From DASUAS01 sp963809795 (GTDB taxonomy: Bacteria > Actinomycetota > Acidimicrobiia > IMCC26256 > DASPTH01): a DNA stretch of 64,000 nucleotides. A program made the translations under genes and the position numbers. Position 1 is the stretch's first letter. Each line of letters begins with the position of its first letter. The notes below the pieces were generated by a model. It did not search any database. It was given only the letters and a program-made list of their open reading frames with translations, and was not told where the DNA came from. Shown piece by piece: positions 32,725 through 41,044 of the stretch. The DNA is taken from contig CAWELN010000006.1 of assembly GCA_963809795.1 (NCBI GenBank), positions 186,001 through 250,000 of the forward strand, in the 5' to 3' direction.

Positions 32725-34318
32725 ATGGCGCGGGGACGCAGCGATTCGCTGCAGCGCTACCGGCAGAAGCGAGACTTCGAACGCACGCCCGAGCCGGCCG
32801 GCGAGGTGGCCGACGGCGACGGACGGCCCCGGTTCGTGGTGCAGCGGCACCGGGCTCGCCGTCTCCACTACGACTTCCGGCTCGAGATCGGTGGCGTGCT
32901 CGTGAGCTGGGCGGTGCCGAAGGGCCTGACCCTCGATCCCCGCCAGCGGCACCTCGCGGTCCGGGTGGAGGACCACCCGCTCGCGTACGCCGACTTCGAG
33001 GGTGTGATCCCGCGCGGCGAGTACGGCGGCGGAGACGTGATCGTGTGGGACCGCGGCACCTGGGACCTGGACCGCGACGACGGACCCGATCCAGGCGCTG
33101 GCCGACGGTGAGCTGCACCTCGAGCTCTTCGGCGAGAAGCTCCGGGGCCGCTTCGTGCTCGTGCGCACGGACCGCAAGGACGGCGGTCGTGAGAGCTGGC
33201 TCGTGCTGCACAAGCGCGACGACGCCGCGCGCGACGGATGGAACCCCGAGGACCATCCGCGCTCGGTGCTGAGTGGACGCGACAACGACGAGGTGGCCGC
33301 CGACCGCGACCGCGTGTGGGACGGTCACGGTGAGGCGGGCACCGCGGCCGCCGTCCCCGAAGGGTTTCGCGCCGCCACGGCCGAGGAGTTGGCTGCGCTC
33401 GACGCGCTCCCGGCGAAGGGCACCTGGACCCTGCAGGGCCACGAGCTCGCGCTCACCAATCTCGACAAGGTGCTCTTCCCCGCGCGTGAGGGAGGTGTCG
33501 ACGTCACCAAGCGCGGGTTGGTGCGCTACTACGCGCAGATGGGCCCGTGGATCCTCCCGTACCTCGCGGAGCGTCCGCTCAACCTGCACCGGTACCCGGA
33601 CGGGGTGACGCGCAAGGGCTTCTGGCAGAAGCAGGCGCCGAAGTACGTGCCGGCGTGGATCAGGCGGTGGCGCAACGACGAGGCGGACCCTGATGAGAGC
33701 ACCGAGTACCTCGTGCTGGACAGCACCGCGGGGCTGGCCTGGCTGGCGAACCACGCCGCGGTCGAGCTGCATCCGTGGACGTCGAAGATCCCCGAGGTGC
33801 ACCACCCGACGTACGCGCTCGTCGATCTCGATCCGGGCGAGGACACGAGCTGGGACGACCTGCTCGTGCTGGCCCGTCTGCACCGGACGGCCCTCGAGCA
33901 CCTCGGCATGCGCGGCTACCCGAAGACCACCGGACAACGGGGTCTCCAGATCTGGATCCCCATCGAACCGGGCTCCACGTTCGACGAGACACGGGAGTGG
34001 GTGGCGCAGCTGTCGCGGGCGGTCGGCGGCGTCGCGCCGGACCTGGTGAGCACGAAATGGGAGAAGCGGTCACGTGAGGGTCGGGCGCGCCTCGACTACA
34101 CGCAGAACGCGATCAACAAGACGCTGGTGGCGCCGTACAGCGTTCGGGCGGCACCGGGTGCGCCGGTGTCGGTCCCCATCACCTGGGAGGAGTTGGACGA
34201 CCCCGACCTCCGCTCCGATCGGTGGGACGTCCACAGCGCGCCCGAGCGCGTGTCCGCGATCGGCGACCCGATGGCGCCGATCCTCACCGACCCGCAGCGT
34301 CTCGTGCCGCTCACCTGA
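32725..34318 (+). pseudogene. LigD-type 3'-phosphoesterase and DNA polymerase, one frameshift
   Basis: The first 120 residues form a LigD phosphoesterase domain: RRLHYDFRLEIGGVLVSWAVPKG and GVIPRGEYGGGDVIVWDRGTW. The remainder continues in another frame from about 33090: the end of that domain (LELFGEKLRGRFVLVR, then WLVLHKRDD), a linker, then a LigD polymerase (primase-like) domain with YALVDLDPGEDTSW for the catalytic Asp pair and TTGQRGLQIWIPI. The break (33080-33092) would be cured by losing one base or gaining two. No ligase domain is present. Such PE-Pol proteins take part in non-homologous end joining. The disruption may be a sequencing error. A second polymerase domain is at 48853-49818. 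Confidence 0.85.
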
Positions 34319-34353
34319 TGTTCGGACAGGTTTCGCAATTCGCCCCTGAGGGT

Positions 34354-34359
34354 TAGCTT
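34354..34359 (+). promoter_or_regulatory. Leaderless -10 box (TAGCTT) for the response regulator
   Basis: TAGCTT lies 6 nt before GTG 34366; no Shine-Dalgarno. The -35 region is not recognisable. Confidence 0.45.
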
Positions 34360-34365
34360 GACGGT

Positions 34366-35037
34366 GTGGATGCGGGACGCATCGTGCTCGCCGAGGACGA
34401 CCCGGCGCTGCGCGATCTGCTCGCGCGCCGCCTCACGTCAGAGGGGTACGACGTGCGGCTCCTCGACACGCCTCGGCGTCTGGCGGAGTGCGGCGACCTC
34501 GACGCCGACCTGGTGATCAGCGCCTTCTCCGACCACGGACCCACCATTCACGACGTGCGGCAGCACTCCGACGTGCTGTTGGTGGCGATGATGCCCACCA
34601 ACACGGGGGTCATGGACGCGCTCGACGTGGTCGACGCGGGTGCCGACGACGTCCTGGTCAAGCCGTTCTCACCCCGTGAGCTGGTCACCAAGACGAAGGC
34701 GTTGCTCCGACGCCGGGCCGCGGGGCAGACGCGGCTGCGCCCGCTGATGTTCGACGGGCTCGTCATCGACCTCGCCGCCCGCGAGGTGTCGGTGAACGAG
34801 AAGCTGGTCGACGTGCCCGCCCGCGAGTTCGACCTCCTCGTGTTCCTGGCCTCGTCGCCGCGGCAGGTGTTCACGCGCGTGCAGATCATGCAGCACGTCT
34901 GGTCGGTCGACGACGGCATCGGCACCGCCACGGTCACGGAGCACGTGCGCCGGTTGCGGGCGCGCATCGAGGCCAACCCGGCCGAGCCCCGCTGGATCCA
35001 CACGGTGTGGTCGGTGGGCTACCGGTTCGTCCCGTAG
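34366..35037 (+). CDS. OmpR/PhoB family response regulator with a degenerate receiver
   Basis: 223 residues: receiver (1-115), linker and an OmpR-type winged helix (130-223, with VPAREFDLLVFLASSPRQVF and TVTEHVRRLRARIE). In the receiver the acidic pair (LAEDDPAL) and the Lys (DVLVKPFS) are present, but the strand that normally carries the phospho-acceptor reads ADLVISAFSDHG: the Asp position is Ala. No histidine kinase is adjacent. The regulator therefore is probably controlled by other means (ligand, dimerisation) or is constitutive. The start GTG 34366 fits the -10 box upstream. Confidence 0.87.
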   Translation: MDAGRIVLAEDDPALRDLLARRLTSEGYDVRLLDTPRRLAECGDLDADLVISAFSDHGPTIHDVRQHSDVLLVAMMPTNTGVMDALDVVDAGADDVLVKPFSPRELVTKTKALLRRRAAGQTRLRPLMFDGLVIDLAAREVSVNEKLVDVPAREFDLLVFLASSPRQVFTRVQIMQHVWSVDDGIGTATVTEHVRRLRARIEANPAEPRWIHTVWSVGYRFVP

Positions 35038-35040
35038 GCG

Positions 35041-35096
35041 GGCCCGAGCGTGGGCCGGGCGAGCAACGACGGGTTGTGACGGTGCCAGCCAACCCG
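35041..35096 (+). terminator. Two hairpins after the response regulator
   Basis: GGCCC-GAGCGT-GGGCC (35041-35056) starts 4 nt after the stop, and CGGGTTG/CAACCCG with a 13-nt loop (35070-35096) follows. Neither has a T-tract. Together they are a plausible terminator, also available to the minus-strand gene ending at 35198. Confidence 0.4.
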
Positions 35097-35197
35097 CCCG
35101 GTCACACCGCCGCGGCGCCGAATCACAACGTTCGGCGGAAGTGCGTGGGTCGAGCGGGCGGCTCGAGCAGTGTCGCTCGCGGTCGGCGGCGAGTCAC

Positions 35198-35602
35198 TCA
35201 GGGGCAGCCGGCGTCGAGCTCGAACCAGAGGCAGGTGCCGCGGCCGGTGTGGTCCCCACCCCAGCGGCGGGCGAGCGAGTCGATGATCGCCAAGCCGCAG
35301 ACGATCTGGCGGTCGCCGGAAGGGGCCACGTCGATCGGGAGCGCCACGTCGTCGAGCGAGAGCTCAGCGCGCAACGTGTGCGCGGCGAGATCGAGCGCGA
35401 GGACCATGTCGCCTGCGTCCTGACCACCGTGGTCCATCGCATGCGTCACGAGCTCACTCGTGAGCAGCAATGACGTGAATTGCAGGTCGCTCGCGTCGCC
35501 GTTGGTAGCGCCGTTCGCGGCGAGGAACTCTCGGACGTGCGCGCGAGCAACGCTCGGGGCACGAGTGCTGGGAAACAGTTGGAACGACAGCGTCGGGCTC
35601 AT
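35198..35602 (-). CDS. Anti-sigma-factor-type HATPase (RsbW-like)
   Basis: 134 residues. The GHKL ATPase is recognisable from the N-box region LTSELVTHAMDHGG and the terminal GDHTGRGTCLWFEL; the G-box segment is RQIVCGLAIIDSLA. The N-box Asn is replaced (His in VTHA), which could impair ATP binding. A GGAGGT Shine-Dalgarno 4 nt before ATG 35602 supports the start. It is divergent from a STAS gene and could be its partner: kinase/anti-sigma factor versus antagonist. No sigma factor is adjacent. Confidence 0.8.
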   Translation of the reverse strand: MSPTLSFQLFPSTRAPSVARAHVREFLAANGATNGDASDLQFTSLLLTSELVTHAMDHGGQDAGDMVLALDLAAHTLRAELSLDDVALPIDVAPSGDRQIVCGLAIIDSLARRWGGDHTGRGTCLWFELDAGCP

Positions 35603-35636
35603 CGAGACCTCCGGCGTTCGCGCTTGCCAACATGGT

Positions 35637-35664
35637 TCCCTAGCGTCGCGCACCCGAATCACAA
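35637..35664 (-). promoter_or_regulatory. Candidate promoter for the RsbW-like gene, with repeated CCGAATCACAAC motif
   Basis: On the minus strand TTGTGA (35664-35659), a 16-bp spacer and TAGGGA (35642-35637) make a plausible promoter. The -35 lies in the motif CCGAATCACAAC (35654-35665), which is repeated at 35118-35129, and GTTGTGA also occurs on the plus strand at 35073-35079. The rest of 35603-35874 contains nothing else I can name. Confidence 0.4.
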
Positions 35665-35874
35665 CTTTCCCGCGTCGTGCGTGAATGCACGCCGCCACCG
35701 ACGGGTACGCACGTCGAGAGGTCGCCGAGGCGCACGTCGGTTGTTGACGTCGCCGCCCGTCGCCGATCCGCTGTGCCCGCGCTGCTCGACGCGGAGGATG
35801 CCGATGATGCCGATCATGCGCGAGGCGTCGCCGCGGCCGTTTGACCGGGCGGGACGCGGGGTACCGCTCGCTCG

Positions 35875-36309
35875 ATGCTGGACGTCCACACCAACGGATC
35901 CGTGTTCGAGGTGAGCGGGTCGCTCGATGCCGAGAGCGCGCCGCGATTCCTCGAGGCGGTGCGGCGGACGGACGGCGACATCCGGGTCGACGGTTCGCGG
36001 CTGCAGCGTCTCGACGGTGCCGGCCTCACCGCTCTGGTCGTGGCGCGCCGAGTGTGCCGGGAACGCGGGCGGGAGCTCGTCGTCGTCTCGGTGCCACCCG
36101 AGGCGCTGCGCCGCCTCCGCGCCCGGCGCGAGATCCTGCGCCTGTTCGCACAGCCGGTCGCCGCCCCCGCCGCGACGCGCGCCGACGAGCCGCACGACGC
36201 CCTGTCGCCGGCGCGAGGACGGACGCGGCGGCAGTCCGTGCTCTTCCTGGGTCTGCGCCGCCCGCGTCGCGCCCACCGCCCGGCACCACAGGAGGAAGAC
36301 CTTGGCTGA
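35875..36309 (+). CDS. STAS domain protein with a disordered tail
   Basis: 144 residues. The STAS fold covers about 95 residues: VFEVSGSLDAESAPRFLEAV, then RVDGSRLQRLDGAGLTALVVARRVCRERG. The position of the phospho-serine after the Asp is Gly (LDGAGL), so classical phosphorylation by an RsbW kinase looks unlikely. The C-terminal 50 residues are Ala/Pro/Arg-rich and probably disordered. The last 8 nt overlap the start of the hemerythrin gene. The gene is divergent from an RsbW-like HATPase. Confidence 0.8.
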   Translation: MLDVHTNGSVFEVSGSLDAESAPRFLEAVRRTDGDIRVDGSRLQRLDGAGLTALVVARRVCRERGRELVVVSVPPEALRRLRARREILRLFAQPVAAPAATRADEPHDALSPARGRTRRQSVLFLGLRRPRRAHRPAPQEEDLG

Positions 36310-36730
36310 CGGCTTCGAGATCCTGAGCGAAGACCACCGTGAGGTCGAACGCCTCTTCGACACCTACCGGCACGACCCCGAGGACTCGATCGCGTACGAC
36401 ATCTGTGGCCGCCTCGGGGTCCACACCCGGATCGAGGAGGCCGCCCTGTATCCCGCGTTACGGCGCTACGTCGACGGTGGCGACGACCTCGCCGACGTGG
36501 CCGAGCAGGAGCATGCCGCGGCGAAGAGCATCATCGCTCGCATCTACGACTCGCCACCTGGGCAGCTGTTCGACCTCGTGACCGAGCTGCGCAGCGAGGT
36601 GGAGCACCACGTCGAGAGCGAGGAGTCGGACCTCTTCCCGGAGATGCGCGAGTCGGGCGTCGACGCCGGTGTGCTCGGCGCCGAGATCGCGGGTGCCCGC
36701 CGCATCGCGGAGGCGAACACCGCACCCTGA
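36302..36730 (+). CDS. Hemerythrin-like domain protein (TTG start)
   Basis: 142 residues of a four-helix hemerythrin/HHE protein. Iron-ligand candidates are in SEDHREVERLFD, HTRIEEAALYP, EQEHAAAKSII and HHVESEESDLFP, a full HHE series. The TTG at 36302 is chosen because AGGAGG lies 6 nt upstream inside the STAS gene; no better ATG or GTG fits. Such domains bind oxygen, sense redox or iron, or protect against damage. Coupling to a STAS gene suggests a sensor input to the same circuit, which is inference. Confidence 0.85.
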   Translation: MADGFEILSEDHREVERLFDTYRHDPEDSIAYDICGRLGVHTRIEEAALYPALRRYVDGGDDLADVAEQEHAAAKSIIARIYDSPPGQLFDLVTELRSEVEHHVESEESDLFPEMRESGVDAGVLGAEIAGARRIAEANTAP

Positions 36731-36735
36731 GCGGG

Positions 36736-37800
36736 TCAGCTGGCGCGCCGTCGCGTGGTCGATGCCGTCGCGTCGGCGGTGCCGGCGCGCTTCCGGCGGG
36801 TCAGGAGGGCGCGGGTGCGGCGCTCGTCGGCGCTCAGGCGGGCCCGATGCGGCGGTGTCGTCGACCAGACCTCGCGCAACTCGCCGGATCCGAACGCGGA
36901 GAGCACCTTGGGGTGGATGTAGGAGGTGCGGCAGACCGTGGGAGTGTTCCCGAGGTCCTGCGAGACCGCGCACACCACGTCCTTGACCACCGCCTGCTGG
37001 TCGCGCTCCTCCGCCGGGGGATCGAGCGGACCGAGCGCGGCGGCGGCCGACACGGTCGCCACCCACGTGCGGAAGTCCTTGGCGGTCACCTCGGCGTCGG
37101 CAGCCTCGCGCAGGTAGTCGTTCACGTCGTGCGAGTGGACCGCCGCCGGTGCACCGTCGTCGTCGACGTACTGGAACAGCCGTTGCCCGGGGATCTCCTG
37201 GCACTCCCGGAGCACGCGGGCGACGCGCCGGTCTTGGGCGTGCACCTCGTGCCGCAGCCCGCTCTTGCCGGTGAACACGAAGGTGATCTCGGCCCCGGAG
37301 ACGCGCGCGTGCTTGTTGCGCAGGGTGGTGAGCCCGTACGCGCCGTTGTCGCGTGCGTACTCGTCGTTCCCGACCCGGATGAGCGTCGTCTGCAGCAGCT
37401 GCACGACGGTCGCGAGGACCTTCTCGCGGGGAACGCCCTTCAGGGCGAGATCGGCATCGACGCGTCGCCGCACCGCGGGCAACGTCGACGCGAAGAGCGG
37501 CAGGCGGTCGAACTTGACCCGGTCGCGGAACGTGGTCCAGTCCGTGTGGTACCGGTACTGCAACCGTCCTCGTGCGTCGCGACCGACTGCCTGCAGATGC
37601 GAGTTGGCGAGGTCGCTGATCCGCACGTCGGTCCACGCGGGAGGGATGACGATGCCGCGGATCCGTTCCAACGTCGCGTCGTCGCCGACCCGCGAGCCGT
37701 CGGCATGGTGGTAGCTGAAGCCACGACCCCGTCGTACCCTCCGGATGGTGAGGTCCTCCGCCGACTGGTGCCGGAGCGAAGGAACGGCGATGGGGCTCAT
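36736..37800 (-). CDS. DNA topoisomerase IB (poxvirus-type)
   Basis: 354 residues. The eukaryotic/viral-type IB fold is clear: VIPPAWTDVRISDLANSHLQAVGRDARGRLQYRYH at the start, the catalytic Arg segment TTLIRVGNDEYARDNGAYGLTTLRNKH, VTAKDFRTWVAT, and the nucleophile region CRTSYIHPKVL with Tyr294. Bacterial relatives relax supercoils. The C-terminal 60 residues are basic. The next gene lies divergent, 119 bp away. The start ATG 37800 lacks a strong Shine-Dalgarno, so a slightly different start is possible. Confidence 0.9.
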   Translation of the reverse strand: MSPIAVPSLRHQSAEDLTIRRVRRGRGFSYHHADGSRVGDDATLERIRGIVIPPAWTDVRISDLANSHLQAVGRDARGRLQYRYHTDWTTFRDRVKFDRLPLFASTLPAVRRRVDADLALKGVPREKVLATVVQLLQTTLIRVGNDEYARDNGAYGLTTLRNKHARVSGAEITFVFTGKSGLRHEVHAQDRRVARVLRECQEIPGQRLFQYVDDDGAPAAVHSHDVNDYLREAADAEVTAKDFRTWVATVSAAAALGPLDPPAEERDQQAVVKDVVCAVSQDLGNTPTVCRTSYIHPKVLSAFGSGELREVWSTTPPHRARLSADERRTRALLTRRKRAGTADATASTTRRRAS

Positions 37801-37918
37801 GGCTCGGGATCGTGCCCTCGCGCCGGACCGCCGAAACGCCGCACCCGCGCTCTTTGCGCGGTGCAACCACGGTCGACAGAATGACCAAGCCCTGCCTCCG
37901 ACGCGCAAGGACGACCCG

Positions 37919-38941
37919 ATGGCTGCCGAACTCGACGCCGACGAACTCGCGGCGCGCGCGACCGCGGCCGCGCAGACCTGGGCGCCCGGGTGCACGATCT
38001 CCGAGGTGCAACCCCTCACCGGCGGAGCCTCGAGCCTGACGTTCACCGGGCTGGTGACCGGCGGGCCGACCGAGGGCGAGCGGGTCGTGTTGAAGGTCGC
38101 GCCGCCGGGGCTCGAGCCGGTCCGCAACCGCGATGTCGCCCGGCAGGCGCGGCTCATGCGGGCGCTCGCCGGCGCGCCGGGCGTGCGGGTCCCGACGGTC
38201 TACTTCGAAGACGACGGCGCGCCGCCCGCGGTGTCGCCGTTCCACGCCATGAACGTGGTGCCGGGAGAGTGCCTGGAGCCGATCCTCACCGAGGTATCAC
38301 CCGACCGGCTGCCGCTGATCCCCGAACGCGCCTTCGGCGCGGCCCGGATGCTGGCGGCGCTCCACCGCGTCGAGCCGGACGCGGTGGGCCTCGGAGCGGA
38401 GAAGCGCTACACGCTCGAGGGCGAGATCGGTCGCTGGACGCGCGCGTTCGAGACCGTGGACGACCGCATGAACGCCCGCTACCAGGAGGCCGAGCAGCTC
38501 CTGTTCGACACCATGCCGCCTGCGTTGGCGGATGCGGTGTGTCACGGTGACTACCGCCTCGGGAACATGCTCTGCGACGGGACCGAGGTCGCGGCGCTCA
38601 TCGACTGGGAGATCTGGTCCCTCTCGGACCCCCGTCTCGACCTCGCGTGGTTCCTCTTCTTCACGCCGGAGGCGAAGCACCCGATGGCGTCGAACCCGGG
38701 CCCGACCGGGATGCCGGCAGCCGAGGCGTTGCTCGACGCCTACGTCGAGGAATCCGGCGCGGTGCCCGCCAACCTCGAGTGGTTCCACTGCCTCATCCGC
38801 TACAAGGAGGCGGCGGCCACCGCGCTGCTCATGAAGCGACTGGTCAAGTCGGGCGGCGACGCGGGGAACGCCTACGAGACCATCCCGGCGCTCACCGTCG
38901 AGTGCATCGAGCGCTTGCAGGGATTCTCACCGGAACGCTGA
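37919..38941 (+). CDS. APH-family phosphotransferase (acyl-CoA metabolism-associated type)
   Basis: 340 residues. The kinase-like core shows the P-loop-like LTGGASSLTFTG, the Lys in VVLKVAPPG, the Brenner motif CHGDYRLGNML and metal-binding LIDWEIWSLSDPRLDLAW. The aminoglycoside phosphotransferase fold is used here in a clade that sits with acyl-CoA dehydrogenase genes and has unknown substrates; resistance is not implied. AAGGAC shortly before ATG 37919 serves as ribosome-binding site. Confidence 0.87.
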   Translation: MAAELDADELAARATAAAQTWAPGCTISEVQPLTGGASSLTFTGLVTGGPTEGERVVLKVAPPGLEPVRNRDVARQARLMRALAGAPGVRVPTVYFEDDGAPPAVSPFHAMNVVPGECLEPILTEVSPDRLPLIPERAFGAARMLAALHRVEPDAVGLGAEKRYTLEGEIGRWTRAFETVDDRMNARYQEAEQLLFDTMPPALADAVCHGDYRLGNMLCDGTEVAALIDWEIWSLSDPRLDLAWFLFFTPEAKHPMASNPGPTGMPAAEALLDAYVEESGAVPANLEWFHCLIRYKEAAATALLMKRLVKSGGDAGNAYETIPALTVECIERLQGFSPER

Positions 38942-39016
38942 CCCGAACGCCGACGCGGGCATACCGAGCGCAAACGAAGCGCGGCGCGGGCGCACGGTAC
39001 CCGCCGGGAGCCGGCT

Positions 39017-39304
39017 TCAGGCCATGCCGTCGACCACGAACATCCGCGCGTCGCAGGCGGCCTCGCGCAGCGCCCGGGCGGCGGTGTACTGCTCGCCGCG
39101 GTACCACTCGCGGGCGGCTTCGAGGGTCGGGAACTCGAGCACGACGACGCGCGCCGGCGTCGCGCCCTCGAACGTCTCCACCTCACCTCCGCGGGCGAGA
39201 TAGCGGCCGCCGGCGGCCGCGACCGAGGGGGCGGCGAGCGCCTTGTACCGCTCGTACTGCTCGGCGTCGGTGATCACGGCCTCGTAGACGACGTACGCGC
39301 TCAT
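39017..39304 (-). CDS. DUF1330 family protein
   Basis: 95 residues. The dimeric alpha-beta-barrel-like family is recognised from YVVYEAVITDAEQYERYKALAAPSVAAAGGRYLARGG and VVVLEFPTLEAAREWYRGEQY. Function of the family is unknown. ATG 39304 is divergent from the thiolase gene, with 73 bp between the starts containing a strong promoter for the latter. Confidence 0.87.
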   Translation of the reverse strand: MSAYVVYEAVITDAEQYERYKALAAPSVAAAGGRYLARGGEVETFEGATPARVVVLEFPTLEAAREWYRGEQYTAARALREAACDARMFVVDGMA

Positions 39305-39340
39305 GGCCGGTGAGGTTACGGCGCGCATGGCCCCGCCGTT

Positions 39341-39370
39341 TTGACGCCCAACTTCTGAGAACACTATTTT
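39341..39370 (+). promoter_or_regulatory. Promoter for the thiolase-DUF35-NTF2 operon
   Basis: TTGACG (39341-39346), an 18-bp spacer and TATTTT (39365-39370), 7 nt before ATG 39378. The transcript is thus leaderless. It is the clearest two-part leaderless promoter in the window. Confidence 0.7.
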
Positions 39371-39373
39371 CAG
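39355..39373. promoter_or_regulatory. Inverted repeat over the -10 box of the thiolase promoter
   Basis: CTGAGAA-CACTA-TTTTCAG is an imperfect inverted repeat (6 of 7 pairs) that includes the -10 box and the start-site region. It has the size of a TetR-type operator. No regulator gene is adjacent. Confidence 0.45.
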
Positions 39374-39377
39374 TTTC

Positions 39378-40607
39378 ATGAGCATCAAGGACCAGGCCGC
39401 AGTGGTGGGCGTCGGCGCGACGCCGTACTACAAGCGGGGCCAGTCGTACCCCGAGACCGAGCTCTCGATGATGTGCACCGCGATCCTGGGCGCGCTCGAC
39501 GACGCCGGGCTGACGGTGAACGACCTCGACGGCTTCGCCATCTACTCGTTCGCGTGCGACCCCGCCGAGGTGGCGTCCGTGCTCGGGGTGCCCGAGGTGC
39601 GCTTCGCCGCCAGCCTCACCTCCGGCGGCGGCGGCTGCGCCGGTGCGCTCGGGCTCGCGGCCGCGGCCATCCACGGCGGCATGGCCGACGTCTGCGTGAC
39701 GCTGATGTCGCTCCAGCAGCTGCACAAGCGCCTGGGGGGCTCCGAGATCGACGGGGTGCTCGCGTACGCGTCGATGTCGGAGGGTGGAGGCAGTCCCTAC
39801 GGCGGCAGCGGCATGCCGCCGAGCACCGCGTTCAGCGCCAATTCCGGATTGCTGTCGCCGGGGCACAGCTTCTCCGTGCTCACCCAGCGCCACATGCACC
39901 TCTACGGCACGAAGCGGGAGCACTTCGCCGAGGTCGCGATCTCGCAACGCGAGAACGCGATCAAGCGTCCCACCTCGTTGCAGAAGCAGCCGCTCACGCT
40001 CGACGAGTACTTCGCGGCCCGGATGATCTCCGAGCCTCTCTGCCTGTTCGACTACACGCAGGAGACCGACGGCGCGGTGGCGGTGATCACCACGTCGGCC
40101 GAGCGCGCCAAGGACCTGCGGCAGCCACCCGTCTACATCCTGGCGTCGGCCAACGGCGGCAGCGGCCGCTGGGGGCCGGCCATCTTCCGGTACTTCCAGG
40201 CTCCGGACGACGAGTTCGCGTCGTCGGGTCACCGACCGGTGGCGAAGCGTCTCTACGAGATGGCCGGCATCACCCCCGCCGACGTCGACGTGGCACTGCT
40301 CTACGACCACTTCTCACCGCTCGTCGTCATGCAGCTCGAGGACTACGGGTTCTGCCCGATCGGCGAGGGTGGACCCTTCGTGGCCGAGGGCAACATCCGC
40401 TACGGCACCGGCACCATCCCGGTCAACACCCACGGCGGGAACCTCTCCGAGGCCTACATCATCGGCATGACGCACGTGCGCGAGGCGGTGGAGCAGATCC
40501 GCGGCACCGCGATCAACCAGGTCGAGGGCGCCGAGGTCGCGCTGGTCACCGGCGGTCCCGCGGCGCTGCCCGTCAGCGGTACCCTCCTCGCGACGAGCGC
40601 AGCATGA
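39378..40607 (+). CDS. Thiolase-like protein of the lipid-transfer/aldolase type
   Basis: 409 residues of the thiolase superfamily, SCP2-like branch. The core ALYD-type segment LLYDHFSPLVVMQLEDYGFCPIGEGGPFV and the closing GGPAALPVSGTLLA are typical. The first catalytic motif reads SGGGGCAGALGL, with the Cys displaced relative to true thiolases. In actinobacteria, similar proteins paired with DUF35 act as retro-aldolases in sterol side-chain degradation (Ltp2-type), and the next gene codes for DUF35. The aldolase role is therefore plausible. The operon has a leaderless promoter. Confidence 0.88.
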   Translation: MSIKDQAAVVGVGATPYYKRGQSYPETELSMMCTAILGALDDAGLTVNDLDGFAIYSFACDPAEVASVLGVPEVRFAASLTSGGGGCAGALGLAAAAIHGGMADVCVTLMSLQQLHKRLGGSEIDGVLAYASMSEGGGSPYGGSGMPPSTAFSANSGLLSPGHSFSVLTQRHMHLYGTKREHFAEVAISQRENAIKRPTSLQKQPLTLDEYFAARMISEPLCLFDYTQETDGAVAVITTSAERAKDLRQPPVYILASANGGSGRWGPAIFRYFQAPDDEFASSGHRPVAKRLYEMAGITPADVDVALLYDHFSPLVVMQLEDYGFCPIGEGGPFVAEGNIRYGTGTIPVNTHGGNLSEAYIIGMTHVREAVEQIRGTAINQVEGAEVALVTGGPAALPVSGTLLATSAA

Positions 40608-41044
40608 GCGAGCAGGGCGTGTTCCCGTCGATCCTCACCCACAGCCATGCCGACGACTCGACGCGGCCGTTCTGGGACGCGGCGAAGGAGAACCGGCTGG
40701 TCGCGCCGCGCTGCACGAACTGCGGCACGTTCCGCCTCCCGCCGCCACCCTTCTGCTTCGTGTGCCAGCACCGGGAGGTGGAGTGGGTCGAGCTGCCGGG
40801 CACCGGCACCGTCTACAGCTTCACCGTGGTGCGCCACCCGCTGGCGCGCATGCTGCACGACGTCGTGCCCTACGCCTCCGGCATCGTGGAGCTCGACGGC
40901 ACGCAGGGCGCCGGCGCGCGCATGATCGTCAACATCATCGACTGCGACGTCGACACGCTGGCGATCGGCGATCGGGTCGAGATCGTCTGGGAGCACGTGA
41001 GCGACGACATGTCGGTCCCGCGCTTCCGACCGGTGTCGACGTGA
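40604..41044 (+). CDS. Zn-ribbon/OB-fold DUF35 protein, partner of the thiolase-like protein
   Basis: 146 residues: a rubredoxin-like zinc ribbon with CTNCGTF and CFVCQHRE in the first half, then an OB-fold (VYSFTVVRHPLARM... IVWEHVSDD). DUF35 proteins assist or complete thiolase/aldolase active sites in CoA-dependent sterol and polyketide pathways. The ATG overlaps the thiolase-like stop by 4 nt, so a complex is strongly suggested. The stop overlaps the NTF2-like start. Confidence 0.9.
   Translation: MSEQGVFPSILTHSHADDSTRPFWDAAKENRLVAPRCTNCGTFRLPPPPFCFVCQHREVEWVELPGTGTVYSFTVVRHPLARMLHDVVPYASGIVELDGTQGAGARMIVNIIDCDVDTLAIGDRVEIVWEHVSDDMSVPRFRPVST

Noticed and set aside
37801..37918. Upstream extension of the topoisomerase IB frame toward 38157
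   Set aside because: The extra residues overlap the divergent phosphotransferase gene and lack family similarity; the conserved protein begins near ATG 37800.
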